Below are positions 35,945 through 47,609 of a DNA stretch of 64,000 bases, in pieces. Numbering within the stretch: position 1 is the stretch's first letter; every line of letters begins with the position of its first letter. Below the pieces are notes generated by a model. It saw only the letters and a program-made list of their open reading frames with translations, was not told the origin of the DNA and made no database searches. The stretch comes from Antilocapra americana (Eukaryota; Chordata; Mammalia; Artiodactyla; Antilocapridae): positions 1,243,526 through 1,307,525 of the forward strand of contig ML661382.1 in NCBI GenBank assembly GCA_007570785.1. Direction: 5' to 3'. The position numbers were made by a program, and so were the translations under genes.

Positions 35945-36305
35945 GGCTTGTTTGTTTAAGCTGAACAGAGGATGCCAAAGATAGAGTTTGAGTCAGCTCA
36001 GCACTAGCTTAGACGCCCCTTTTTGCTCTCCTGGTTCCTCCTTCCCTTTCCCCTCCCCCTCTGGCCAGTTGTTTCCTGGGCTTTGTCTGAGACACACTGT
36101 AGAGTTTTAGTCCCCACTGCGTGCTGAAAAACAGAGGCGAGATGGGGGAGAAGCCGCCAGGAAGTTTCTGACAACACTGAGCTGCGGGCCTCTGCCTCTG
36201 CTGATAGCACAGGACAGCAGTAACCTCAGGAGAAAGGCATTTAGAGGCTGCGCCGAGCTGTGGGCTTGTGGCTAACTCAGGGGAGGAGAAAGAACGGGCC
36301 TGGAA
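35945..36305 (+). promoter_or_regulatory. Putative 5' UTR / proximal promoter of the candidate first exon
   Basis: This repeat-free stretch lies directly upstream of the ATG at 36306. It holds a TGAGTCAGC motif at 35989-35997 (AP-1 core, also antioxidant-response/MAF half-site like), a pyrimidine-rich run at about 36020-36062, and a scatter of CpGs in 36100-36300 without reaching CpG-island density. No convincing TATA box is seen. Two short upstream ORFs begin at about 35973 and 36144 and stop before the main ATG. No transcription start can be fixed from sequence alone. Confidence 0.25.
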
Positions 36306-36414
36306 ATGCCTCTCTTAGATTCATCTTATTTGCCACCAACCATCTTTATTTTGACTCACGTTCTTGGAGTTGCCGGTGTTCTATACTGGAAAAGATGTGC
36401 CAGAGGCAGAGCAG
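36306..36414 (+). CDS. MACF1: Candidate alternative first coding exon of MACF1 with a membrane-anchor-like N-terminus
   Basis: An ATG at 36306 (G at -3, acceptable initiation context) follows an in-frame TAA at 36273. It opens 36 codons plus one base, ending at CAG|GTAACG, a plausible donor. The peptide begins MPLLDSSYLPPTIFILTHVL, continues hydrophobic through GVAGVLYW, and ends in the basic cluster KRCARGRA. That is a short membrane-spanning or signal-anchor pattern with positive charge on the C-terminal side. The exon ends in phase 1 with G, exactly what the CH1 exon at 57817 requires, giving ...GRA-D-ERDRV. As I recall the canonical MACF1 N-terminus, it also joins through A-D. Dystonin is known to have an isoform with an N-terminal transmembrane segment before its CH domains, so such an exon in the paralogue is reasonable. 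The block carries no recognisable repeat. Coding status is inferred from frame, phase and composition only; chance is not excluded. Confidence 0.5.
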
Positions 36415-39268
36415 GTAACGGGTGCCCAGAGCTTCTTGGAATCTGCTGTGGGGCTTTGGAGGGTGGGGTGGATGACAGAGGTCTTCCCACTTGCTTTCCT
36501 TAAAGGGCCAGCACAGCCTGTGGGCTATCAGACCTGAGAGTGGGGGGGACCTGCTGAGGAAACCAGGCTGCCCCGGGACCAGGTTAGGACTGGACCCTTT
36601 CTTGCTCTGTGAGGCTTGTCTGGTGAGGGGATGCTGGTAGGATGAGGTGATGTCTGGGCTCGAGGCTGAGGGAAGTGGCAACTCCGCTGACTTGTGTCCT
36701 TCCTCTTAGAATCAAGCCCTTCCATTCCTTACTTTCTCAGTCTCAGAGTAGTTTTTGGATTTTTTTTTTTTTTTACCAAAAACATGGAGTAACTCTCACC
36801 CTCCTCCAGGTATATGTGGGAGAACTTGCGGAATTAGAGAAGTTTCTGGATTTGCTAACTATTCGAGTTTGAAAAGGCAGAGGAGGAGAGGTCAGTGAGA
36901 GGAAAGGGTGGCAGGCTGTCCTTGCTGAGGTGCGTCTGGGAACACAGGGATGCCTCTGTTCTCTTTGGTAGGATGGAAACTCTCCTTTTCCCCTCAGGCA
37001 GCTACACAGTTTACAGAATGTGTATCCAAGCCATCTTGCATCCTGTTCAGTGCAAGGCAGTTAGCAGTTCTTTTCCCCAGGTGAATATTCAGATCCTGAT
37101 ATTAAAATTTTGCTCACTCCTTTTGTTTTTGAGTGGTAGCAGACCCCTCTTTCTTCCCGAGTTACTGTTTGCTGCATTTTATTCCTTTGGCTTCTAAATG
37201 TCCAGTGCTGGGATCAGCCCCATGTTTAGCGGATTCTAAGTCTCCACAGTTGAGGACTGATACAGTCCAGCTTTTGCTGGAGTACACTCTTGGATCTCAG
37301 TGCCTTTAGTACTTACGGTCTTTGTGACCCACTTACCGCCTTCAAGCCAACCCTATTGAGACACCTGTTACTTTATGTCTTACAACTAAGATGCAAATTT
37401 GATGACTTATTACTTAGGAAACTATTAGAATTTCATGAATGCTTGGCAGAATTAGAATTAGATTCAGTCATTCCCAGTGTCTTTTTCCAGTAAGTCCCAG
37501 AAAAGCTTATGACTAAATATTCAGACCCCATTGTGCATCTGTATCAGCAAAAGCAGACAGACATTCAGAAATGTGTTCGCTCGTGTAGTAGTGTGTTTTA
37601 GAAGGTAGCCCAAAGTGGCTTTCCTGATACGTAAGCCTGTGTTTGAACTTATAAGGAAAGAAGTAGGCAGGCATGAATTATTTGTCCCTATATGCTATAT
37701 CATATGTGATGAGAAAGTACATATGAATTAAGCGAAGGCTGATGCTTTCATTTTCATTTTCCTGTGCATTATAGTAGTGGCGTTTCTCAACCACTAGTTG
37801 ATTAAAATTTTAAGACGTTTATCCTCAGTATAGGATTTGCTCTTGAACTTAGAAGCCATCGCCCTATCTTTGAAGTGCTTCTTTGTTTATGTTTTAGAAA
37901 TATTAATTTCACAAACAAGTAAAAAGAAGAAAAATACCCTGTAAGAGCTTTTTATTTTTATGAAACAACTTTATTTCTAGTACCTAGTAGTTATATTGGG
38001 AATATGCTATGTTCAGTTTATCTGTAAAATTAGAGTGGTTTTTTTTTTTTTCAGTTGGAGAATATGAATTCTAAAACTTTCACAGAATTACTTTGGAGGT
38101 TCTGTACCCATTTTAATTTAACTTTTAAGATGTATTTTATCTATTAAAATGTATTTTCAAATGACATGTGTATGTACTGTAATGCACTATCTGCCAGCTG
38201 GACATCACCAGAATAAATTTTCTCCCCCATTTCTGTGTATACATTTATAGTGCTTATGAGTGTATTCCTGATTAAAAAGGTGAAGATTACGTCTTCTAGT
38301 CTGGTCTTTTTTTTTTTTTTTTTTTTGCCTTCCTCCGCTAATAGCAAGTGTGCGTAGTATTGCAGAGCACACTACAGAACATGAGTCCCGTGCTTAGTAA
38401 ATCCTAGGCAAGTCTCAGATGTTCAGTTGTGGTAGTGAGTGGGTGACACCTCATTAAGTGATCACATTGTAATACTGGCTTAGTGTACTACCAGTTTCTG
38501 TACTCCTTGCCCCACTTTTCTAATCATATCTATATAGTGTAAGAGTGTACATAGTTTTTAGGTATTGAAGGCATTTAACTTTGAAACAATATTTCTGCTA
38601 TTCCTTCATGCTCTTGTATCGATTTATTTGAATAATATCCTGAGATTAGGACAAACTGAAACTGTTACTATTTGTTTCTATTTGTATAAAGCAGTTTTTA
38701 AAATAAACGGTTCCCTACAGTAAAATATAGCACAGAAATAAACAAGATGCTGAGGCTGATAAAACTGTAATTAAGTAATCTCTAATTTCAATCAAAATTA
38801 CTTGATTGGTTAAGTCATTTGGCTTTAAAATAAGGAATATAAATTTGAATCTGTAAAATTGATTCATGCTATTAAATACTGAAATTACATGTTATATATG
38901 TTTGAGTTCCATATAAGATTTGTTTGAAAAAGTTTCTGCTGTTGCAGTTGAAATCACTAGGTTCCTTAGTGCTAGAGTTCTAAGATATGGTACTCGAATA
39001 AATCTTCATTGTACTTGTGTACATTTGTGATTTCTTCCATTCTTAAAGTTGATTACTTATTCTATATTGCTCTTAGAGCTGAAAGTGACCTTGCCTATTA
39101 ACCAAGTCCTGGCCTTGTCAGAAGTTACTCCTTTTGCTTGAAGGTCTCTGATAATAGAACATACTATGGACTATTCATTCTGTTGGTCTTAGAGTTCTTT
39201 TTTAAGCTGAAAGTTGCCCCTTTGTAACTTATGCCCATCAGTCAAATGCTACCTGGCAAAGATCAAGT
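36415..39268. other. Repeat-poor intronic block downstream of the candidate exon
   Basis: Apart from T runs (36759-36775, 38038-38052, 38308-38326), no interspersed repeat is recognised over 2.8 kb, unusual for this window. The part beyond about 37500 is AT-rich. No further exon is recognised. Confidence 0.55.
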
Positions 39269-40068
39269 ATACAGACAGTCCCCAACTGTCTGATGGTTTG
39301 ATAGCTTTTTCAATTTTAACAGTGGTGTGAAAGCAATATGCATTCAGTGGAAATCAGTCTCTGAATTTTGGTCTTTTCCTAGGCTAGTGGCAGGCGGTGC
39401 ATACTCTCTCCTGATGCTGGGCACTGGCAGCAACCACAGGGCTCGTTCAGCCACGTGATCATGAGCGTAAACAATCGATGCAGTGAATCTATACCACACA
39501 GTCATTGTTTTTCATGTTCAGTATGGTATTCAGTAACTTCCATGAGATATCCAGCAGTTCATTATAAAATAAGCTTTGCGCTAGATGATCTTGCCCAGCT
39601 GTAGGCTAATGTAAGTGTTCTGTGCACATTTAACATAGACTCCGCCAAGTGATGTTTGGATATAGCAAACGGCTAGCTGTATCAAATGCAGTTTTGACTT
39701 AGGATTTTTTTCTTCTGATTTATTTTTGGCTGTGCTGGGTCTTCATTGCTGTGTGGGCTTTTCTTTAGCTGCAGCAAGTGGGGGCTGCTGTCTAGTTCTG
39801 GCGCATGGGCTTCTCATGGCAGTAGCTCCGCTTATTGCGGAGCCTACAATAGTTGCCACACGTGAGCTCAGTAGTTGTGGCTCATGGGCTCTAGAGCAAG
39901 TGGCTGTGGTGTACAGGCTTAGCTGCCCTGTGGCATGTGGGATCTTCCCGGATCAGCGATCGAACCCACGTCTTCTGCATTGGCAGATGGATTCTTTACC
40001 ACTGAGCCACCAGGGAAGCCTTGGCTTAGGATATTTTTAACCTGTGCTGGGTTTATCAGGATGTAACT
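39269..40068. mobile_element. Old non-autonomous DNA transposon, split by a CHR SINE
   Basis: It begins acagacagtccccaactgtc, runs through tggtgtgaaagcaatatgca, ctctcctgatgctgggcact, agccacgtgatcatgagcgt, gtaggctaatgtaagtgttc and ttttgacttaggat. It resumes after the SINE with atatttttaacctgtgctgg, gtttatcaggatgtaactga. I recognise this as a common mammalian DNA-transposon MITE, but cannot name the family with certainty. Confidence 0.7.
39706..40020 (-). repeat. Full-length CHR-type tRNA SINE
   Basis: In reverse: ttatttttggctgtgctggg, gggcttttctttagctgcag, gagctcagtagttgtggctc, ggcatgtgggatcttcccgg, accactgagccaccagggaa. The flanks ttgacttaggat (39694-39705) and ttggcttaggat (40021-40032) are a 12-bp target duplication with one mismatch. 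Confidence 0.95.
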
Positions 40069-40635
40069 GAATCATAAAACTATTCCCTCTTCTAGTTGTC
40101 AGGTTTCCTTATACTTGAGCTGTCTTCACCAGCCTAAAGAATTCTCTTTCCATTACCACATGCAATTAAGTTTCCTAACTCCTTATGATTTTAGCATTAT
40201 TCCCTTGGGACAGTTAAAGTATTTTTGCTTTGAAAATGTGTTGGTCACGTGTGTGTATAGAGAGGTGAAAAAAGTACAGCAGAAACATGGGGAAGGCATC
40301 TTTGATTACTATTCCTTAGCTTTCCTTCACTATTTTTTTCTAGGTGTTAGGAGTACATTGGAGAGACACTTATATATGTACATGACTTTTACAGTCATGT
40401 TCTCAAGTCGGTATGTCTTCAGCAGATGTAAAAGAGAAGAGGAAGGCGCAGTTTATACTGAAAACATATAATACCTGTAAGACAGAATTTGGCACTCACT
40501 TAGTACTTGGAATTTTATGTAGTTCTCAGTACACCATGTCCACACTTGCATTCACATATAGTATCTTCTTGTTTCCCAAACTTCTTTCTGTTTTAGCTTA
40601 CATCTTCCTTTTTCCTCTCTGGGACTGTTGAAACA
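40069..40635. other. Non-coding sequence, nothing recognised
   Basis: No exon or named repeat is recognised. Confidence 0.5.
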
Positions 40636-41215
40636 ATCTATTTTACCCATTCTCTATATTTCTCTACCCGCTCCGTCTTCTAACTGTAGCTAGAATGATC
40701 TTTCTAAACTACAGAGCTGTCTATGTCACTCTGCTGCTTAAAATCTATGAAAGCTTTCTTTCTGCCTTTAAAAGAAAGTGCAAACTTTGTAGCAGGAGAT
40801 AAAAGGGTTTTCATGATCTACCCATTGCCTATTTCACTGGTTTTACTTCCTGTCTTGGCCTTATAAGCAGTGAGTACTGAAACATCATTTGAAGCTTGTA
40901 GACATCTCCCTGAAATGCCTGCATCTTCTTTTTAACTGGACAACTTAATGCTTGTCCTTCAAGGTAAGTGGCTATCACTTCTGGAGAGCTTTCCTTGACT
41001 GGAATAAAAGTTCCTTTTCTGTGCTCCAGTAGCGTTCTGTTAATACTTGTTATTCAAACCTGTGTTGTCATCTCTTTTAGCTTGTTTCTCTCCCCCCTAA
41101 TTAGATTCTGTTGGACCGTAAGATCTTTAAGAAGAGGAACTCTTACTCATCTCAGTTTCTTAAATGTCAGTGACAGAATAGATGTATGTTACCTGAACAA
41201 ATAAATGAAGGAATT
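40636..41215 (+). repeat. L2 LINE 3' region
   Basis: Sense L2: gtagctagaatgatctttct, gtcactctgctgcttaaaat, ctatgaaagctttctttctg, gggttttcatgatctaccca, ggaccgtaagatctttaaga, and an end at gaacaaataaatgaaggaat. Confidence 0.85.
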
Positions 41216-41850
41216 AAGATATCATTAGATTAGGCTGTAGTGGGAACCATGCCTGGTTCATTTATATATTTACAGGGCTTTGCTGAGCTTGATGTGAGGC
41301 CTGAGGTGGGTGTATCCTATCCTTTGTATAGGATAACTGAATAGTATAGAGTTGCCCTGTGTTTTAGCTTATTAATCTCTATATGGTGGTAGTGTAAACA
41401 GGAAAAGGGCTTTATTTATATACTTGAGAAGGACTTTTGAACTTTTTGTTTCTGAAAGGACAGATTTCCCCCTACGGTCTTGTTTTCTTTCTCTGTAAAA
41501 TGAGTGAGTTGACAATCCAGTCCCTAAGGTTTTTTCCATTTCCAGCATCCTACTAGAGGGACCAGCTATAATTCCCGAATCTGGACCGTATGAAGTACAA
41601 TCTAGAGTTGTACCATGACTTTTTTTGGAAAGCTGCTCCATTACACTATTGAGTCTCATTAAACCTAAGTTATAAAATGACCAAACCCTGTGCCTGAACT
41701 GTGGTCACCCCTCCAAAGATTGCTGTTCCTTTGGTTTTCTAGGGCTTCAGCATAAGACTTAAAGACATTCTAATGAGATTTTGTCCTATGAGATTTGGTG
41801 TAGAGTTTTGAGATGGGTTTAAATTTTTTTTCAGTACCTTGCCAGTACTT
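41216..41850. other. Non-coding sequence, nothing recognised
   Basis: No exon or repeat is recognised. Confidence 0.5.
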
Positions 41851-42195
41851 TTTTATAATTTATTTTATTTTATTTATTTTGGCTGTGCTGGGTCTTTGCT
41901 GCTGCACATGGGCTTTCTCTAGTTGTGCTGGGCAGGTGCTACTCTTCATTGGACTATATGGGTTTCTCCTCGTGGCGGCTTTTTTGGTGCAGAGCACAGG
42001 CGGTAGGGCACATGTACTTCAGTAGCTGCAGCCCCTGAGCTCTGTAGTTGCAGCTTGTGGGCTCAGTAACCCTGAGCTTGTGGTGAGCAGGCTTAGTTGC
42101 TCTGTGGCATGGGGTATTTTCCCAAATGAAATATTGAACCCATGTCCCCTGCACTGGCAGGTGAGTTCTTATCCACTGTACCACCAGGGAAGTCC
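41851..42195 (-). repeat. CHR-type tRNA SINE
   Basis: In reverse: tttattttggctgtgctggg, gggctttctctagttgtgct, gtggtgagcaggcttagttg, catgtcccctgcactggcag, accaccagggaagtcc. The poly-A end is an attttattttatttt stretch on the + strand. Confidence 0.94.
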
Positions 42196-42206
42196 GAGAT
42201 TGCTCT

Positions 42207-42258
42207 GAATTTTGATTCTTCCTTTATGACTAGGAAGAATTTTGATTCTTCCTTTATG
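42207..42258. repeat. 22-bp direct duplication, period 30 bp
   Basis: The word gaattttgattcttccttta plus tg occurs at 42207-42228 and again at 42237-42258, just past the SINE. Confidence 0.95.
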
Positions 42259-42295
42259 TGCAGCATCCACTTATATTATCTAACTTTTTATTAGG

Positions 42296-42489
42296 GGCTT
42301 CCCTGATGGCTCAGGTGGTGAAAAAATCTCCCTGCAATGCTGGAGACTCAGGTTTGATCCCTAGGTTGGGAAGATCTCCTGGAGAAGGAAAGGACAACCC
42401 ACACCAGTATTCTTGCCTGGAAAATTCCGTGGACAGAGGAGCCTGGCAAGCTACAGTCCATGGGGTCACAAAGGGTCAGACATATAATA
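42296..42489 (+). repeat. Bov-tA SINE
   Basis: Sense order: gggcttccctgatggctcag, caatgctggagactcaggtt, gaagatctcctggagaagga, agtattcttgcctggaaaat, ggacagaggagcctggcaag, atggggtcacaaagggtcag. Confidence 0.95.
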
Positions 42490-42617
42490 GATATGCAGAT
42501 ATCTAAACAAATGGTCAAATACCTAATATATCTTTGCTGAAATAACTAAAGCATTAGGTGTTTTAATCAAGATGTAGTCTAACTCTTTTTCTTTCCTTAG
42601 TTATTTTTTTCTAAGGT

Positions 42618-42765
42618 TGTGCAGTGTGTGGGAAGACCAGTGAGCCTGGAGTCAGAAGATCTGGGTTCTAAATCCTGGCTTTTGTGCTTACTACTACTAT
42701 GTGATATTAGACAGTCACTTAATTCCTCTGGACTGCAAATCTCTAATTGGCATGAGAAGAAAAAA
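42618..42765 (+). repeat. MIR SINE fragment
   Basis: Sense MIR: gagcctggagtcagaagatc, tgggttctaaatcctggctt, ctactatgtgatattagaca and gtcacttaattcctctggac. Confidence 0.85.
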
Positions 42766-42849
42766 AGACTGAAGTCTCCAGTGTCCTGCAGTTCTGGCAG
42801 TGCGATTATCTGGGCCACATTTGGATGTAGTGTGGAATTGTCATTGAGA

Positions 42850-43055
42850 ACGTATTGAGAGTATGGGGTTAGGCTGACTGTATTTTCCTCCTGTCTCTGC
42901 CCTGCTGGCAGAGTGACAGTAATCTGTATGGTCCTCTATTTCCTCATTTGTAAAATGGGGTTTATAATACTTCACGGTTGCTTGGAGTTAGTTCTTAGAA
43001 TATATTCTACACGTGGTAAGGACTGTATAATTGTTTGCTGTCATTATTATACTTA
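42850..43055 (+). repeat. MIR SINE, second copy
   Basis: Sense MIR: ctctatttcctcatttgtaa, aatggggtttataatacttc, acggttgcttggagttagtt and a gctgtcattatta tail. Confidence 0.8.
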
Positions 43056-46000
43056 AAAAACCAAAAGACATCAGTGAAGACATTGCACTTTCGTATAGTC
43101 TCCTGGGACAAATATAAATGTTTGTTTTTACAGTTGGGAATTTAAGAATATGGTAGAAGCCAATGTGGAGATGTATAAGAAGCTAGTGATATGCTATGAG
43201 TCATTGTCACGTTAGAAGGAAAGACTCTGTCTGCTTTATTATCCTCAGTAGTGGGTGATCTTGATGTTTTGGGAAATAAATGAATAGCTTCAGTTTTCTG
43301 TGCTAGTAAGAAAACCAGTAGCTGTAAATTGTAAGATAACTTCTAGCCACGGAAATACTGGCTTGAATCTCTTCCTTCCATTCAACATTTTAACGAATCT
43401 GCAGGGAGCGGCCAGATTCACCTTTTCCTGCCTCTCACATCTGGTGAACTATGAAATGGCTAAACATTGGGCTAAAAAGGAACGGGAATGACTTGGGTAA
43501 TCACTCTACCGGCTGATTTTCTCCAGTAATTAAGAGCTGACTGTCTCCATCAGGGTCCTGTCTTTCCTGTCAGCAATGGCTTCTGTCTTGAGGCTCGAAA
43601 CCTCCTAGGATCCTAAAGGGAAGGCCTGTCTCCTGGTGGCTAGGCTGACTTTGTCCCCACAGCTTTCTCTTACTTCCCTCAGTCTCTAGTACCTTCAAGG
43701 GAAAGAAGGTCTGCCTAGATCCCAGGGGAGTGAGAAGAAGGCAGGCTTTGGTTCACCTTCCCAAGAGAATTGTTGGGATTAAATGAAATGATATTTGTTT
43801 AAAGTTTTTAGCACATGGCATGTGAACTAACAGTTACATTAAATTAAGTTAATTTTAGCTTGGATTATTGAGTGCCTTCTAAATGTGTTAGAGACTGGGA
43901 TATGAAAACTAAAGACAGCCCCTGCACTGAAGGAATTTGATAAAGGAAACGGTTACTAAATGTGAATCAGGAAACCTTTGTTCCCTTTTTGTCTCTCTTC
44001 CCTATTTCTTACGCTTTGCTTTTCCTAGTACAAGGTGAATTCTAGGAGAACCCTTCCTCCAAGACTAAGAAAACTCCAATAAGAGGAATAAACTGAGTAT
44101 AGAGTTGTCACAGGTTATCGGGGTGACTGGGAGCTTAGTCAAGGCAGGATAAAGTCAGCTGTGAGTCCTGTTATTAGTAAGTAGCAACAGGATTATTGCT
44201 AGTTTGCGGGTAGGAGGGATGCCCTGTAGAGGGTAAGGAAGCTGTGAGGGAACTGAGGCAGGTCACAGGGCTTGTTTATCCTGAATGACCTGCTTGGTAA
44301 ACTTGTTTACTTTTTATTTCCCACTTGGCAGTCTCTCGGGCTCACCTCTGGAAACTTGCTTTTCTGGGTGCTGGCCCTCCCTCCCTGTTTTCAGGAATAG
44401 GATTGGAAGTAGCATTAGCCTGAAGAAGTTGTTCTATTTAGGGAGCTAGAGCAGAGGGCCAGCGATTAGGCCCTTATCTGCAGTGGGGCCTTTTGAGTGG
44501 TGTGGGGACAGGATCGGAGCGTCTGTCCTGACAGCGACAGAGGCTCGGCTTTTTCTGCCTCCTGGTTGGGTCAGAATTGTGAAGAAGCAGCGATGGGCCG
44601 GGCCATCTGAATGAAAAAGCCCTTCATTGTATTCCTTCAACATTCCAGTGTCTGGCACAATTAGCCAAGACTCGGAAAACAAGTTGGACAAACAAGCAAG
44701 CAGCCTTCCTCTGAAGGATAAAGGATTCCTGGCACAGCTGAGTCAAGTGCGCTGACTGCAGAGACAAATGGGAGGGTCTGGGAAGAGGTAGGGGACTTTG
44801 GGGGTGACACTCCTGGATGGAGGAGTGGGAAGAACGGAGCGGCAAGCCAACAGTACTTTTGAAGCTGATGAGATCTGCTAAACTAGATCCACCTGGAGGC
44901 TGGCTGGGGCCGGGCTCACTGTAAAGTAGGTGGAATCACTGGGGAGAGACTCTGACTCTGGGCAGCTGTAAGTTGGGACATGAAGCTCCCTTCAGAATCT
45001 AGGAATTGGTTGGCAGTGAACAGCGTATAGAATTGCTTGTGATGGTCTCTCCCACTGCGGAAGCTTTTCAGTTAAGACTTTATATAGACATTTGGCCTGA
45101 GAGGAGTCAAGCCCTAGGAACAGGTTGGGCACTGGGTACCCTGTGCTTCACTTGGCAGTAAGCCAGTTTACCTCCCCAGCCCTCCTGCAACCGTCTCAGA
45201 TTCATGGGGTCCTAAGCTTCTGCTCTGCAAGAGGAGAGTAACTCAGAGACTGGCTTCTGCCTAACCAGGCTTACTTCACTTACTAATGCGGCTAGACTTC
45301 TGCACCCGAAGTGCCTACCTCGCCTGCTGCCTGTTGGTCTGCAAACACTGAGCTGGTGCTGCTTTTGAATAGGATGCTTTTTGCGTGAAGATCTGGACCC
45401 AGTTTGGAAGTGCCCCAGGGAGGAGCTTCCTCTCTGACCTCAAGGGGAGGGAGGAGGTCAGTAGGAAGTGGTGGGTGGAGCCACTTCTCCGAACTTCTGC
45501 TGTCTCTCTGTTCATTGCATGGCCCTTTGGCGGTCTGTCTCTGTTCACTTCGCAGCCTTTTTTAAGGAGCTGCAGGGGGTGCACAGGCCCCTAGCTGGAG
45601 GTTCTTTGGGACACCTTCCCTCTGGGCAAGGTCAGCAGACGCTGGCGACATGTGGCCCAGTTACCAAGATGAGCACGAGTTCCACACCCACCTGGTTTGC
45701 CGCATGTGCTGTATGGGTTAGTATGTGAAGTTTCTTTTTTCCTTGCCTGGGCCTGAGGGTCCCAAATAGTCTTTACTCTCTCCGACTCACAGGAATGCAT
45801 GGACTCAGAAGCCTCGGAGGCATTTATAGCCGTTGGGCTTGTTAAAACGTGCAGTGGGAGAGACCATTGGTCCCCGACTTCCTGGGGAACTTCTTAAAGT
45901 TGTAGTGACTGGCAGTTAAGAGCCTAAGCTTTGGGTGTGGGGCTTTATAGAGACTGAATTCATGCTCACGCTTCTGTCTGAATCAGGAAACCACTTTTAA

Positions 46001-47125
46001 GTTATGTTCTGAAAGTCCAGGGCATATTTTTAGGAGAAGTTGGTTGGTTAGTCCACCTTGGAGCAGACAGGATTGTGGGAGGAGGGGAGGGTGGAGTCAT
46101 GGCCCAGGTTTCCTCTTTGGGGCTGACTGCTAATTCTCATGCACGTATTTACTCTCTTGCCGGCTGTGAGGAGGGAAAAAGGCTTGAAGGTGTTCTGGGG
46201 ATAGGGACCTCAATAAGATTTGGAGGCTAGGAAGAGTCTTGTTGCTTAGATCTCTTGATAAAGGAGAGGAGTTTGTTTAAATAATGTTCTATGACCTTGA
46301 GCAAGTGGCCTAGCCTTTTTTGGCCATAGGTTTTCTTGGCTTCCAAACTTTGGGGTGTACAGACTGGTGTTGTACATCAATTCCCAGTAAAATGGATAAG
46401 ATAAGGAAAATATAGTGTGCACTTTTCATAACTTACTTAAAGAACTGTTCTTTATTCTGAAATTGCTGTTTCTACTTTTTTGATGTTAAAATGTCCATTA
46501 TTTTGTGAAAGAATTATTGTCAGGTGGTAGTTTGCTTTTAGATAACTTTACTTAGCAAAATAAAAAGTTGACAACTTTATGTTAGGTTTTCTGATTTATT
46601 TTGGAACATTTACTCGTTTGTAAAATCTAAGTTTAGGAACTACTGGATTGATAATACTGTTAATGTCTTTTGGTTTTGTACTCTTAGTCTCTAAAGCAAA
46701 ACAAAATTGTGACCCAAATGAGCAGATTTTTTCACTGAATTTGAGATTGCTGGTTGTCTGATCAAGGAGATCTCAGAAAGGGAGTAGAATCAGGGTTCTG
46801 ATCCTGTCTCTTGACTGATAGACCAGTACTGCCAGGTTTTTAAGGACTTTCTCAGAAACAAAGTTGGTACTATAACAGAGGTGGCGGTACACGGAACAGC
46901 AGTTTTAGTCAGTTGCTGCCATGGAGTCTAGCCTTTTATCTTTCTGGTATCGCTGAGATTTCCTCTGAGATCTAGAGGAAAGACTCTTGTACATCTGAAA
47001 ATGCTTAGTGATATGAGGGCCCCTTTTCTGCAATCAACAGAAAAGTATAAGGAAGGCTAGAATCTTCATTGAAATTTTCAGGGAAAGACATTGTTCTCCC
47101 AGCTCATCCTCCTCCATTTAATCCC
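43056..47125. other. Long intronic stretch with only weak old repeat traces
   Basis: Only scattered MIR-like words are seen (about 43765-43845, gggattaaatgaaatgatat; about 45908-45985, gttaagagcctaagctttgg). The part at 44300-45800 is moderately GC-rich with no recognised repeat and no splice-flanked coding segment I can support. Confidence 0.5.
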
Positions 47126-47129
47126 CTGG

Positions 47130-47350
47130 AGGCAATGTGACCTAACAGTTGAGTAAATGGACTTTGGCCTCATTGTCTGCCTGGGGCTCCTACGCTACCA
47201 CTTAACAGCTCTGCGAGAACTGGACAACTGCTTAACTTTCTCTGCCTCAGCTTCCTCATTTACTAAAAGGAGATTAAAATAGGCCCTAACTCATACAATC
47301 ATTATGTAGAGGATGTGTTAGGGCGCCAAGCCCAGTGCAAGCGCCTCTGC
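47130..47350 (+). repeat. MIR SINE
   Basis: Sense MIR: aatgtgacctaacagttgag, tggactttggcctcattgtc, cttaactttctctgcctcag, cttcctcatttactaaaagg. Confidence 0.88.
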
Positions 47351-47389
47351 TGATCTTGATATGGTTGGTTTACAGACTGGCATTGGGAA

Positions 47390-47596
47390 ACCATTGACCT
47401 AGTCCAGACTCCTCACTTAATAGATGAGACTCGGGCTCACAGAGGGGAGATGAGTATCCTGAAAAGTAAGCCATAGAGTGGCAGCCGAGAAATCTAAGTT
47501 GTAGACCTGATTCTGCCCCTCTGTAACCTTATGTAAATTCTTAAATCTGGGCTTCAATTTATTCATCTTTAAGATGATTTTTTGAGGATTGTTAAC
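47390..47596. repeat. MIR-like fragments flanking a CHR SINE
   Basis: The patch at 47400-47470 (agactcctcacttaatagatgagactcgggctcacagagggg) and the one at 47485-47580 (gaaatctaagttgtagacctgattctgcc) are MIR-like but heavily decayed. Confidence 0.45.
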
Positions 47597-47609
47597 CCCT
47601 GTATTTCTT

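Noticed and set aside
44300..45800. GC-richer stretch as a CpG-island promoter
   Set aside because: CpG pairs are sparse and there is no first-exon-like frame with a suitable donor.
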